From NCBI GenBank assembly GCA_948144175.1, contig CANXME010002538.1, forward strand, positions 496,001 to 560,000: 64,000 nucleotides of DNA. The letters are read 5' to 3'. Source of the stretch: Closterium sp. NIES-65 (taxonomy: Eukaryota; Streptophyta; Zygnematophyceae; Desmidiales; Closteriaceae). Below, piece by piece: positions 32,645-45,100 of this stretch. Position 1 is the stretch's first letter, and each line of letters opens with the position of its first letter. The position numbers were made by a program, and so were the translations under genes. The notes under the pieces are model-generated. The model was given only the letters and a program-made list of their open reading frames with translations. It ran no database searches and had not been told where the DNA came from.

Positions 32645-33345
32645 GGACAATTGCTGACGCGTGGCGTCTACCGTAAGCGCGCTTCGATCGTGGCCCGCTT
32701 TTCGTGCGACTTGCGATGTTATTTTTTAACCCATTCTATTAGGTCTGCTGGAATGATAATCAGTCATAGCGATTGATGATACCTGGCCAGCGTTTTGACA
32801 CGCTATCGCTAAGTGCAAGCGCTATCGCGATGTATCAGGTGGTTGATATTGACGCCACGTGACGTCGTCGTTTTGCATCTGCCATTCCATTCTCCCATCG
32901 CATCTCCTCCATTCTCTCACCCTCAACTCCTCTTTTCCTCCCGTCATCATTTCCTCCCGTTTTCCCTTCCCCATCTCCTCCCGTCCGCCCATCCTCATCT
33001 CCTCCCCTTCTCCCTTCCGCATCTCCCCACGTCCTCCCATCATCATTTTCTCCTGTTTCCTCTTCCCCTTCTCTCGTCCGCCCATCCTCATCTCCTCCCG
33101 TTCTCCCGTCCGCCCATCCTCATCTCCTCCCCTTCTCCCGTCCGCCCATACTCTCTTCCCCCATTGCTCACTTTCTTTCCCCCTGATCACGCTATCCCCC
33201 CCTAATCACTCTATTCCCCCATTATCGTTCTCTTCCCCCTTCTCCCCCTCTTACATCTTAATCACACTCTCCCCCCTGCTCACTCTCTTCCCCTCTCCAC
33301 CCACTCTTCCCCCCGTGGTCACTCCCTATCCCCCTGTCCACTCTG
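32645..33345. other. Intergenic, pyrimidine-rich
   Basis: 32645-32870 is unremarkable sequence. 32880-33345 is strongly C/T-rich on the plus strand with loose repeats of CATCCTCATCTCCTCCC and TCTCCCGTCCGCC. No gene is supported; the frames are Ser/Pro/Leu low complexity. Confidence 0.6.
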
Positions 33346-33349
33346 TCCT

Positions 33350-33572
33350 TACCTCCAGGCTCGTCACATCCAGGCTCGTCACATCCAGGCTCGTCACATC
33401 CAGGCTCGTCACATCCAGGCTCGTCACATCCAGGCTCGTCACAGCCAGGCTCGTCACATCCAGGCTCGTCACATCCAGGCTCGTCACATCCAGGCTCGTC
33501 ACATCCAGGCTCGTCACATCCAGGCTCGTCACATCCAGGCTCGTCACAGCCAGGCTCGTCACAGCCAGGGTC
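33350..33572 (+). repeat. 15-bp tandem repeat
   Basis: About 15 copies of AGGCTCGTCACATCC, with a few copies reading CACAGCC. It ends just before the first ATG of the Myb/SANT-like gene, so it lies in its 5' region. Confidence 0.9.
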
Positions 33573-33588
33573 CCTGCCGCTAGTTGAA

Positions 33589-36500
33589 ATGCAAGCTTCA
33601 GCCTGGGTCAGACCGACTGGCACAGCAGTGACCTGTGAGACGAGTCTTCTTTGCCACGATGAGACCACGCTGTTGGAATACAGTTACGTGCCTGGCAATG
33701 GCAGTTCTGCTGTATTTCGCACCCCCATCGCCATTGGCAGTCAATTGCCGCCATCGCACCCTCGCACCCCCGCCGGCCCCTTTGTCGACCCTCCACGCCC
33801 AACCTTTGCCGAACCTCCACGCCCACCCTTTGCCGAACCTCCACGCCCACCCTTTGCCAACCCTCCACGCCCCTTTGCCAATCCTCCACGCCCACCCTTT
33901 GCCGACCCTCCACTCGCACCTTTTGCCGACCCTCCACGGCCACCCTTCGCCGACCCTCCACGCCCACCCTTCGCCGACCCTCCATGCCCACCCTTTGCCG
34001 ACCCTCCACGCCCACCCTTTCCCAACCCTCCACGCCCACCCTTTGCCGACCCTCCACGTCCGCCCTTTGCCGACCCTCCACGCCCTCCTCTGCCGCCCAA
34101 CGGCTCTATTCCCAGTGAGCCCCCTACTGCAAGTAGAGGCCCAGGTAGAACCACCACCGCTGGCACAAGATCAAGCCCAAAGTGGGACGATGATCTCACA
34201 GCGGACCTTCTCCGCTGTGTCATAGCGGCCATGCGGGATGCAGGCAGAGCGCCCTTTGGCAAAGTGCAGTGCTGGGACGCTGTGTTCGCCCGATGGAATG
34301 CCCAGCATGCCGACCTCAACTTCACGGAATCGCAGCTGCGAAACCGGCTCAACGCGGTGAAGGCGTGGGTGAAGGACATCAGGCAACTCAAGTCAAGGGT
34401 CCGCCCGGGAGTGACTTGGAACCCTGCTACCGATCGCTTCGACCCGCATTCCATGGTAAGCCTCCCAGGCGGCGCTGCCTGTCTGTCTCTGCGTATGTTA
34501 ATTGAGAATTCTAAAAAAACATTAACTTCGACCCGCATACCATGGTAAGCCTCCTATGCGGCGCTGCCTGTCTGTCTCCTTGTGTTGACAGTGACTCTCA
34601 GCTTGAAGAGGGCTTTTAAGTATTTGTACCTACCACTCTCCTCCCATTCCCTTCTCGTGCAGGTTCGTGATGCTGATAATATCACGAAGCATGCCAAATG
34701 GGATGATTATAAACGGTGGGTCTGCCACACCGCACCGTGGCTTAGCCTTGGGGAGCAGGTTGTACCCAAATCCAGGTTGAGTGGCAGCAGCTACGCATTC
34801 GCGACAGGGGATGGCGACAGGTACTACTCTGACGGCCCAGGTGGAGACGAACTCTCGAGTGGGGATGAAGTGGCGGATGCAGCGTATACTAGAGGCCGGC
34901 AGCGCCGTCGACTGGGACTTGAGCAGAGCAGTCCTCACACGTCTGCGCCTTCAATGGCCACCAGATCCCATCCTCCTGCATCCGCATCCCCACCCCCCGC
35001 TCCTGCAGCATCCCCCATTCCCCCACACGGTGCATCCCCACCCCCCGCTCCTGCAGCATCCCCCATTCCCCCACACGGTGCATCCCCACCCCCCGCTCCT
35101 GCAGCATCCCCCATTCCCCCACACGGTGCATCCCCACCCCCCGCTCCTGCTGCAAGCCCCACTACCGCACCCACTGCACTCCCGTCCGTTGCAAGTAGAG
35201 GCCCATCGAGAATCACCGCCACTGGCACAAGGTCAATGATAAAGTGGAACGATGACCTCACAGCCGACCTCCTCCGCTGTGTCATAGCGGCCATGCGGGA
35301 TGCAGGCAGGGCGCCCTTTGCCAAAGTGCAGCGCTGGGATGCTATCTTCGCCCGGTGGCATGCCCAGCATGCCGATTTGAACTTCACGATGGAGCAGCTG
35401 CGGAACCGGCTCAACGCAGTGAAGGCGTGGGTGAAAGACATCAGGGAACTCAATTCGTGGGTTGGAGAAGGTGTGAGCTGGGACCCTGCACGCGACTTCT
35501 TCGACCCAAGTACCATGGTAAGTTGAGGTCAATCTTTATGATTCTCACAAAGTAAGCCTCCTAGGCAGGCACTGCCTGTCTCCTTGTGCTGACATAGAAA
35601 TGCAATTTGAAGAGGGCGGTTGTTTTTTTGTTTACACACCCTCTCCTCCCCATTCCCGTATCATGCAGGTTCGTGATCTCGATATCCCTCCGCGTAAATG
35701 GGATGATTATAAACGGTGGGTCACCCACACCGCCCCGTGGCTTAGCCTTGGCGAGCAGGTGACTCGTCATGGCAACCACGCTTGCACCACCACAGCAGAT
35801 GGCGACAGGTATTACTCAGACGGCCCGGGTGAATATGACCTCTCGAGTGGGGATGATGAGGCGGATGCAGCGTGCACTAGAGGTCGGCAGCGCCGCCGCC
35901 CGGGACTTGAAAACAGCAGTCCGCACCAGTGTGCTGCTGCAGCAGCAAGCCCCAATCCCGCACCCGCAGCATCCCCTGATCGTGCACAGCCCGCCCTCCC
36001 CCCTTATGCCTTCCCCTCGCCCTCCCTCCATCCGCCCCCCCTTGATCTCCCCGTCCCCCCCCTGCGCGCGAACACCTACGAGCTTGGTTTGCTGGGTAAT
36101 GGCTCGACAGGCAGGGGCAATGCCACGCTCGTAGACACAGGCACGGGCATGGGCGCGGGCACGGGCACATGCACAGACACGGGGTTGCGCGAACGGCGGG
36201 AGCGGTGGGAACAGGCATTGAAAAGCGGCAAGTGGCGGCCGATGTGGGACAACGAACAGACAACAGCTCTTTTGGAGATCATTCGCGACGTGCTGCACGC
36301 TCAGGGCAGCGCCCTCCCCGGCAGGATCGAGGACTGGGGGGCGGTGCACCGCGAGTGGTTGCGACGAGGGTTCCCGCGGTACTCGAAGGAGCAGCTGAGA
36401 ATCCGGTGCAGTTCGGTGCGCGGGTGGGTGAAGGATATTCAGTTTCTGCAGGAGCTGCTGCCGCCTGAAGTCACCTGGGACCCCACCACTCAGCCCTTCA

Positions 36501-37919
36501 ACCCCGACCCTGAGGTGAGTTGGTGAGAGGGCGATGTGAAGTGGTGAGAGAGCCCGAGGTGAGAGGAAGTGGTGAGAGGGAGAGGTGAGAGAGCTCAAGG
36601 TGCGCTGTGGTTTGTCCCCCACCCAAAGGTGGTCTGTACTTTAGCGTCTACCACCCTCCTCCGCCTCCTCCGCCTCCCCTCTCTCTCACGGAAGCCCCGC
36701 ACGGCAACGACCACACTCCTCGTCCCTCCCTTCACTCCGTTGCTCCTATCCCGCTTACCCCCCTTTCCCCGCTCCCTTCACCCCCCCCACCGCCCTTCTT
36801 CAGCTGGGCATCAGCCTGTGGCTGAAGCAACATGGGCAGTGGAAGCACTACAGGCGGTGGAGCAAGCACACGGCGCCCTGGCTGCCCCTTGCTCTGCTCA
36901 ACGCCCACACGTGCCCTGCTGAGGTTGAGTGGGAGGAGGACGAGGAGGAGTGGGAGGAGGAGGACGAGGAGGAGGCGGATTGGGGAGAAGGGGAGGGAGA
37001 GGAGGAGGATGGGGAAGAGGAGGAAGATGAAGTGATGGAGGTGCGGGCAGGTGGGGAGGGGAATGGGGATGCGGAGGAGGAGGTTGAGGAGGGGGAGTGG
37101 GGAGAGGGATGGGGCGATGGGAGCCGACTGCGGCGAGTGGCAGGGAGGTATAGGCGTGGAGGAAGGAAAGTGCGGCGGCAGAGAGATAGAGAGGGGTTGG
37201 AGGCACGGGAGGGTAGTGGAGAGCGGTGGAGGGGTGGAGAGTTGGATGGTGATGAGTGGTTGGGGACGTGGAGGATGGATGCGTTGCAACAGGCTGCACA
37301 GGGAGGGGGCGCGAGGAGAAGAGAGGGACGAGAGGGTGTGGAAGGGAGAGGGGTTGGGAGTGGTGGGGTCGGGGCTGCACAGGGGAATGGTGGGGTCGAT
37401 GGTGTTCCGCGTGCTGAGGTGGCACGTAACAATGTCACCTTTGCTGACGTGTCTAATGCTGCTGACGTGGCTCATGCTGCTGACGTGGCTCGTGCTGACG
37501 TGGCCTGTGCTGACGTGGCTCGTGTGGGTGAGACTGGTGGTGCAAGTGCGGATGATAGGGACGAGTACCCTGCGAGGCTGGCAGCGCGGATCGCTGGCAT
37601 GGCAGTGAGAAGGAGGGAGCAAGGCGGCACAGAGAGGCTCGCGGTTGAGGGCGAGGGGGGAGGGGCCGGGGATGGGGGAGGAGGAAATGCCAATGCACAA
37701 CGGGGGGATGGGGATCTTGAAGGAGAGAATGGGGTGGGGGAGAGGCAGGAAAGAGAGAGAAGGGAGGAGGGGAGAGCGGGGAGGGGTGTGAAGCGGTCGA
37801 GGCCGGTGTGGGTGCAGGCAATGGAGAGGAAGCGGCAGCGGCGGGTGATGGAGAGTGTGGCGCGTGCCGTCAAGAGCATGGCGGAGAAGGGCCAGCCGCA
37901 CGTGCATAGAGGTAGGTGA
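33589..37919 (+). CDS. Protein with three Myb/SANT-like domains (four exons)
   Basis: Predicted exons 33589-34455, 34663-35517, 35669-36514 and 36804-37919. All introns have GT-AG ends and phase 0, and the joined frame is about 1,227 residues. Three times it encodes a domain resembling the plant Myb/SANT-like DNA-binding family. The first half is WDDDLTADLLRCVIAAMRD...QLRNRLNAVKAWVKDIR...W-DP; the intron falls exactly there; the second half is KWDDYKRWV-HTAPWLSLGEQV at the next exon start. The third copy (WDNEQTTALLEII, KHYRRWSKHTAPWL) is diverged. Linkers are Pro-rich: PPRPPFAD repeats (33790-34095) and a 16-residue repeat of about four copies (34985-35155). Exon 4 adds an acidic stretch, an ADVA repeat (37450-37530) and basic clusters (KRSRP, RKRQRR) that could be nuclear signals. 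DNA binding is inferred from the family; target and role are unknown. Start codon and any upstream exon are uncertain. Confidence 0.75.
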
Positions 37920-37938
37920 TGAGCAGGCACAGATGCTT

Positions 37939-38292
37939 AGGGGTAGGATGTGATGTCATGTGATGTGACGTGTTGTGATGTGATGTGACGTGTTGTGATG
38001 GGATAGGATGGGCGGGATGGGATGTGATGGGATGGGATGGGATGGGATGGGATGGGATGGGATAGGATGGGATGGGATGGGATGGGATGGGATGGGATGG
38101 GATGGGATGGGATGGGATGGGATGGGATGGGATGGGATGGGATGGGATGGGATGGGATGCGATGCGATGCGATGCGATGCGATGCGATGCGATGCGATGC
38201 GATGTGGTGTGGTGTGGTGTGGTGTGGTGTGATGTGATGTGATGTGATGTCATGTCATGTGATGTGATGTGGTGTGATGTGATGTGATGTGA
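37939..38292 (+). repeat. Pentanucleotide microsatellite
   Basis: A continuous 5-bp-period tract that changes word along its length: GATGT/GACGT, then GGGAT (about 38025-38158), GCGAT (38158-38203), GTGGT and back to GTGAT. It lies 20 bp after the stop codon of the Myb/SANT-like gene. Confidence 0.95.
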
Positions 38293-38504
38293 AGGCACAA
38301 CTTCCTTCCAGTATCAAATTTGTCCACGATCAGAGTAACAAATGCTGGAGCCAAGCAGATATGGCGGGAGATCTGATGTTAAAATGAGCAACATGAAATT
38401 AGCAACAGTAGCTATCGTAACTATATAAGTCATGATAATTGTAAGAATCAATCAATCCCTTTTTACTCCCTTCCCACCGCTCCCTTCCAATCCTCTCACC
38501 GTCA

Positions 38505-38575
38505 AATGCGGTGGCGGATAGTGTGTTCAAGTCGGTGCAGGACGTGCAAGCATCGCCCTCATTCTTACTCAGAGA
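38505..38575 (+). other. Diverged copy of the start of the giant-ORF exon (1)
   Basis: About 70 bp (ATGCGGTGGCGGATAGTG...) resembling 39196-39260, where the giant ORF begins its non-repetitive segment; in frame it reads like NAVADSVFKSVQDVQA. It may be a spare or relic exon fragment. A second diverged copy is at 39074-39130. Confidence 0.55.
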
Positions 38576-38627
38576 GATTTAGATTCTACCCAGAACACCA
38601 CACTCTCTTCCTTCTGCTCTCTCTTCA

Positions 38628-38845
38628 TCTATGCTTAGGCTACGTAGGGATTAAGTGAGCAAAATATCATTTCAAGACTGAGCGTGCGTGCATTTTGGCA
38701 CAATGGCCTTCGTCAGCGCTCTCACAAAGATTTTTATTGTAGTTTTGAGAGCGCTGGCGAAGGCCATTGTGCAAAAACGCACGTACGCTCAGTCTCGGCA
38801 TGATATTTCTTTGCATACACAATCCCCACCTAGCCTAAGCATAGA
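38628..38845. repeat. Foldback element (98-bp inverted arms)
   Basis: Left arm 38628-38725 and right arm 38747-38845, spacer about 21 bp. The arms pair along TCTATGCTTAGGCTA, GACTGAGCGT, GCACAATGGCCTTCG and CAGCGCTCTC, with scattered mismatches. It fits a MITE-like or hairpin-forming element. No clear target duplication flanks it. Confidence 0.85.
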
Positions 38846-38865
38846 CTAGTGGAGACCTGAACTAA

Positions 38866-38998
38866 CTGAGTCTGGTGATCTGAGTCTGGTGATCTGAGTC
38901 TGGTGATCTGAGTCTGGTGATCTGAGTCTGGTGATCTGAGTCTGGTGATCTGAGTCTGGTGATCTGAGTCTGGTGATCTGAGTCTGGTGATCTGGGTC
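38866..38998 (+). repeat. 14-bp tandem repeat
   Basis: About nine copies of GAGTCTGGTGATCT, nearly perfect, 20 bp after the foldback element. Confidence 0.95.
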
Positions 38999-39073
38999 GA
39001 ATCTATTTCTCTCTTTCCACCCACCTTCTTCGCAAACTTACTCCCCTTTCCCTCCCCCCCTTTTTCTTCACCA

Positions 39074-39130
39074 CCAGACGTGGTGGCAGACGGTGTGTCC
39101 AAATCAGTGCAAAGTTTCTCCTCTCAAGCT
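39074..39130 (+). other. Diverged copy of the start of the giant-ORF exon (2)
   Basis: CACCAG then ACGTGGTGGCAGACGGTG, resembling the giant-ORF start at 39190-39250, including an acceptor-like CAG after a pyrimidine tract. In frame it reads like DVVADGVSKSVQ. It could be an alternative or decoy exon. Confidence 0.5.
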
Positions 39131-39195
39131 CCTTCTGGGCCATCTGAGAACACAGCTTTGGCCTCCCCTTCTCCCCCCCCCCCACCCCCCACCAG

Positions 39196-42100
39196 ACGCG
39201 GTGGCGGACAGTGTGGTGAAGGCAGTGCAGGACGTGCAGGCCCTCCCCTCTCTCACGGACGCGCAGCGCGTGGCGGCCATCGACGCCTTCCTGCAGCGCC
39301 CCCTCGACGCCCACGCCTTCCAGGCCATGAGCCCCGCCCTGCAGACCCTCTTCGCCCGCCGCGCCCACGCCCACGCCGTTGACCGGCAGCTGGCCGGGAT
39401 TCAAGCTGCCGCTGCTGCGGGGGGGAATGCGCTCCTCCCAGACCAGCAGCTTGGGGGGCTGCCAGGTGTGGCTGGGGGTGCTGGTGTGGTGGGGGGGACT
39501 GCGGGGGTGGGAACGGCGGGGGTGGGAACGGCGGGGGTGGGAACGGCGGGGGTGGGAACGGAGGGGGTGGGAACGGCGGGGTTGGGACCGGCGGGGTTGG
39601 GAACGGCCGGGGTGGGAACGGCGGGGGTGGGAACGGCGGGGGTGGGGGCGGCGGGGGTGGGGACGGCGGGGGTGGGGACGGCGGGGGTGGGAACGGCGGG
39701 GGTGGGAACGGCGGGGGTGGGAACGGTGCGGTTGGGAACAGCGGTGGTGGGCATGGGGAGTACAGGAATGGGGGCAATGGGAAGAGGGGGGACGAGCATG
39801 GTGGGAACAGTAACAGGGGGAACACGGATGGGGGAAACGGGATTCGGTTCGAGGGGATTGGGGACGATGGGGCAAACGGGGGCAGTGGGAGGGATGGCAG
39901 GAGGTGGGGGTGTGGCAGGAGGTGGGAGTGTGGGTGTGGGAACGGCAGCAGCAGGTACAGTAGCAGCAGACACAGCAGGAGAAGGGAGGGGTGTACAAGG
40001 TGTGGGAGGGGTTGCAGGGGGAGTAGGGGAAACCGGGGCGGCAGCAGGGGCAAGAGGAGCAGGAGGGATGGGCGGCACACAAGGGGCGGGCGGCATGGCA
40101 GGGCTGCAGGTGCTGGGGCCTCGCGTGCAGGAGTTGATGCACGAGTTGGTTAGAGAGATCCTGGGAGCAGTCAATGCGAGTCAACAGAAGGTCAGCACGG
40201 GTCAACAGGCAGTCAGTGCTGGTCAAGGGGCGGTCAATGCTGGTCAAGGGGCGGTCAATGCAGGTCACACAAGGTTAACTGGCAATCCAGCGGTGGTCAA
40301 TGGGATTCGATGCGAGTGCCATGAGTGTGTGGCTGCTAGATTGGCGATGAGAACACGTGAAGGCACAGTCAACGCGAGTCAAGATGGAGTCAATGCGGGT
40401 CAAGATGGAGTCAACGCGAGTCAACCAGTGGTCAATGCGGATCCAAGGAGGGGAGTGGTAGCGAATCAAGTGGAGGCAGCTGTCGGCCAATCAGGGTTAG
40501 GTGCAGGTCGTGTGGGGACGGCTGCTGTGCTAGAGACAAGAAATGCTGGTCAAGCACCAGTCAACGCAGGTCAAGCACGAATAAACGCCGGTCAAGCACG
40601 AGTCAACACTGGTCAAGCAGCAGTCAACGCCGGTCAAGCACGAGTCAACGCTGGTCTAGCACGATTAAACACTGGTCACACAACAGTCAACGCCGGCCAA
40701 GCACGAGTCAACGCTGGTCACGCTCCAGTCAACCCTGGTCACGCTCCAGTCAACCCTGGACAAACACCAGTCAACACTGGTCGCGCAGCAGCCAACGCCA
40801 GTCAAGCACGAGTCAACGATGGTCAAGCACTAGTCAACGCGGGTCAAGCACGAATAAACGCCGGTCAAGCACGAGTCAACGCTGGTCATGCAGCAGTCAA
40901 CCCTGGTCAAGCACCAGTCAACGCTGGTCACGCAGCAGCCAACGCCAGTCAAGCACGAGTCAACGCTGGTCAAGCACCATTCAACGCTGGTCAAGCACCA
41001 TTCAACGCTGGTCAAGCACCATTCAACGCTGGTCACGCACTGGTCAACGCTGGTCAAGCACCATTCACTGCTGGTCATGCACCAGTCAACGCTGGTCAAG
41101 CACTGGTCAACGCTGGTCAACCACCATTCAACGCGTTTCAAGCACTGGTCAACGCTGGTCAAGCACCATTCAGTGTTGTTCAAGCATTGGTCAACGCTGG
41201 TCAATTACCATTCACTGCTGGTCAAGCACCAGCCAACGCTGTTCAAGCGCTGGTCAACGCCGGTCAAGCACCATTCACTGTTGGTCAAGCACTAGTCAAC
41301 GCTGGTCAAGCATCATTCAACGCTGGTCAAGCACTGGTCAACGCTGGTCAAGCACCATTCAACGCTGGTCTATGGGCTGCTAATGCAGGTGGAGGGGTGG
41401 GCCAAGGCAGAGCAGAGGGAGGAGGGGTGTGGAGGGACGCAGCGATCCTGGGGCTGCTATTGAAGCTGCTGCAAGGCCAGGCGAAGGAAACGGATGGGGC
41501 TGTGGCGAGGGGACAGGGGGAAAACGTCGGGCAAAGAGGGGAGCAGGGAGAGCAGCAGGGAAGGCAGCATGGAGGGGAGCAGGGAGGGGAGCAGGGAGGG
41601 GGGCAGGAAGGGGGGCAGGGAGGGGGGCAGGAAGGGGGGCAGGGAGGGGAGCAGGGAGGGGGGCAGGGAGGGGAGCAGGGAGGGGAACAGGGAGGGGGGC
41701 AAGGAGGGAATCGAGGAGGGAATCAGGGAGGGAATCAGGGAGCGGATGAGAGAGTCAGCTTGCCCGGGGAAAGTGGCAGTGGAGGGGGGCACTTCACGCT
41801 GTCGCACCGCTGTGTGGCGGACGGGCCGGCAGGGCAGTGCAGCCTGTGCAGCATCGTTGCCAATTTCGCCAAAATGGTGGGCGCCCAGGGTGGCCTGGGG
41901 GGCGCCCAGGGTGGCCTGGGGGGCGCGCAGGGTGGCCTGATGGGGGTTGCTGCTGGGGGAGGAGTGCCCGCAGCAAGCGATCTGAGGGGGAGTGGTGGTG
42001 GGGAAGCGGTGGCTGTGCCGAGTGGAGGAGGAGGGGGTGGTGTGGGAGAGGTGCGCATGTCGGGAGGAGGAGGGGGGAGTGGTGGTGGAGGGGAGGAGGG

Positions 42101-45100
42101 GGTGGGCGTTGAAGTTGAAGGGGTTGGGGCGGGAGAGACGGGAGAGGTGAGAGACGCGGGAGAGGTGGGAGAGGTGAGAGACGCGGGAGAGGTGGGAGAG
42201 GTGAGAGACGCGGGAGAGACGGGAGAGGTGAGAGAGGTGAGGCCAGGGGGTGGTGGAGAGGGACGGGGGGCTGGAGAAGGAGGGGAGGGTGTAGAAGGAG
42301 AGGGGAATGGGGGAGGGGGGGGTGGAGAGGGAGGGGGAGGTGGAGAGGAACGGAGGGTCGGAGAAGGAGGGGAGGGTGTAGAAGGAGGGGGGAATGGGGG
42401 AGGGGGGGGTGGAGAGGGAGGGGGTGGTGGAGAGGAACGGAGGGTTGGAGAAGGAGGGGAGGGTGGAGGGTTGGGCGGCAGGGCAGGGCTGCAGCTGCTG
42501 GGGCATCGCGTGCAGGAGTTTGCTGGAAGAGAGAGCCTGGGAGCAGTCAACGCGAGTCAACAGATGGCCAGCACGGGTCAACAGGCAGTCAATGCTGGTC
42601 AAGGTTTAGTGAACATGCGCCAATCAGCAGTGAATCAAGGTCCACTGGAAAGTGTGGGTGCAGGCGAAGGGGCAGTCAACGCTGGTCAAGCAGCAGTGAA
42701 CGCAGGTCAAGGGGCAGTGAACGCAGGTCAAGGGGCAGTGAACGCAGGTCAAGGGGCAGTGAACGCAGGTCAAGGGGCAGTGAACGCAGGTCAAGGGGCA
42801 GTGAACGCAGGTCAAGGGGCAGTGAACGCAGGTCAAGGGGCAGTGAACGCAGGTCAAGGGGCAGTGAACGCAGGTCAAGGGGCAGTGAACGCAGGTCAAG
42901 GGGCAGTGAACGCAGGTCAAGGGGCAGTGAACGCAGGTCACACGGGGATGACTGGCAATCCAGTGGTGGTCCATGGGATTCAATGCAAGTGCCGTGAGTG
43001 TCTTGTTGCTACATTGGCGGCCAGAATACGTGAAGGTGCGGTCAACCTGAGTCAAGCGGTCAATCTGAGTCAAGCAGCAGGCAATCCAATTCAAGCAGTA
43101 GTCAATCCAATTCAAGCAGCAGTCTATGTAGCGAGTCAACTAGTGGCCAATGCGGATCCAAGGAGGAAAGTCGCAGCGAATCAGGTGGAAATGGCTGTCG
43201 GTCAACAAGGGTTAGATGCAGGTCGTGCATTCAATGCTGGTCAAGCAGCAGTCAACGCTGGTCAAGCACCATTCAATGCTGGTCAAGCACTGGTCAACAC
43301 GGGCCACGCACTGGCCAACGTGGGTCAAGCACCAGTCAACGCTGGTCAAGCACCAGTCAACTATGGTCTATGGGCTGCTAATGCAGGTGGAGGGGTGGGC
43401 CAAGGCAGAGCAGAGGGAGGAGGGGTGGTGGGAAGAGGAGGGGCTTGGAGGGACGCAACGACCATGGGACTGCTGCACCTGCTGCTGCCAGGCCGGGCAA
43501 GGGAAATGGGCGGGGCTGTGGCGAGGGGACAGGAGGAGACCGGCGGACAAAGAGCGGAGCAGGGAGGGGGGCAGGGAGGGGGGCAGGGAGGGGAGCAGGG
43601 AGGGGAGCAGGGAGGGGAGCAGGGATTGGGGCAGGGAGGGGAGCAGGGATTGGGGCAGGGAGGGGAGCAGGGAAGGGTGCAGGGGGGGGAGCAGGGAGGG
43701 GGGCAGGGGGTTGAGCAGGGAGGGGGGCAGGGAGTGGGGCAGGGAAGGGGACAGAGAGGGGGGCAGGAAGGGAGACAGGGAGGGAAGCAGGGAGGGGAGC
43801 AGGGAGGGGAGCAGGGAGGGGAGGAGGGAGGGGAGCAGGGAGGGGAGCAGGGAGGGAAGCAGGGAGGGGATGAGAGAGTGGGAACAGTCAGCATGCCGGG
43901 GGGAAGCGGCAGTGAAGGGGGGTTCTTCACGGTGTCGCACCGCTGTGTGGCGGATGGGCCGGCAGGGCAGTGCAGCCTGTGCAGCATCATGGCCAATTTT
44001 GTGAGAGTGGTGGGCGCATATGGCGGCCTGGGGGGGGTTGCTGCTGGGGGAGGAGTGCCCGCAGCAAGTGACCTGAGGGGGAGTGGTGGGGGAGAGGTGG
44101 CTGTGCCGAGTGGAGGGGGGGTTGGTGCTGGGGGAGAGGTGCGCTTGTCGGGGGAAGGAGGGGGGAGTGGTGGTGGAGGGGCGGAGGGGGTGGGTGTTGC
44201 GGGTGAGGGATGTGAGACGGGAGAGGTGAGGATGGAGGAGCTGGGGGGTGCAGGTGACGATTCACCAACTGCCGGCCCAGAAGAAGTCAATGCAGGTCAA
44301 GGGGCGGCTAATGCAGGTCAAGGGGCGGTCAATGCAGGTCAAGGGGCGGTCAATGCAGGTCAAGGGGCGGCCAATGCAGGTCAAGGGGCGGATTTGAGTG
44401 GAGGGAAGGAGTTGAGTTCACGGGAGGATGTCACTCGAGAAACGAGTGAGGGCAAGGAGTTGAGTGAGGGGAGGGGAACCGTGTGTGTGAGTGACGGGGT
44501 TATGGTGCTTGAGGAGGGAGATGTGATTATGGTGGAGGCAGGTACTACTGAGGGGGAAGCGGATGTGACTATGGGGGAAGCGGATGTGACTATGGGGGAA
44601 GCGGACATGAGTGTGATGGGAGGGGACCTCGTTATGGGGGAAGGGACAACAACTGTGGGGGGAGGGGGCATCAATGAAACGGAAGGAGAATCGAGAGGGA
44701 AGGAGGCAGAGAGGAGTGGGAAGGAGGGAGAGACGAGTGGGAAGGAGGGAGAGACGAGTGGGAAGGAGGGAGAGACGACTGGGAAGGAGGGAGAGACTAG
44801 TGGGAAGGAGGGAGAGAGGAGTGGGACAGAGGGAGAAACGAGTGGGAAGGAGGGAGAAACGAGTGGGAAGGAGGGAGAAACGAGTGGGAAGGAGGGAGAG
44901 ACGAGTGGGAAGGAGGGAGGGACGAGTGGGAAGGAGGGAGAGACGAGTGGGAAGGAGGGAGAGAGGAGTGGGACAGAGGGAGAGAGGAGTGGAAAGGAGG
45001 GAGAGGCGAGTGGGATGGAGGGAGAAACGAGTGGGAGGGAGGGAGAAACGAGTGGGGAAGGCGAAACGAGTGGGAGGGAGGGAAAGTCGAGTGGGAAGGA

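Noticed and set aside
32859-33587. Plus-strand gene of 242 codons
   Set aside because: Pyrimidine-rich and 15-bp repeat sequence only; the residues are Ser/Pro/Leu and RLVTS repeats.
38025-38158. Telomere or interstitial telomeric repeat
   Set aside because: The word is GGGAT with a 5-bp period, not TTTAGGG or TTAGGG, and it changes along the tract.
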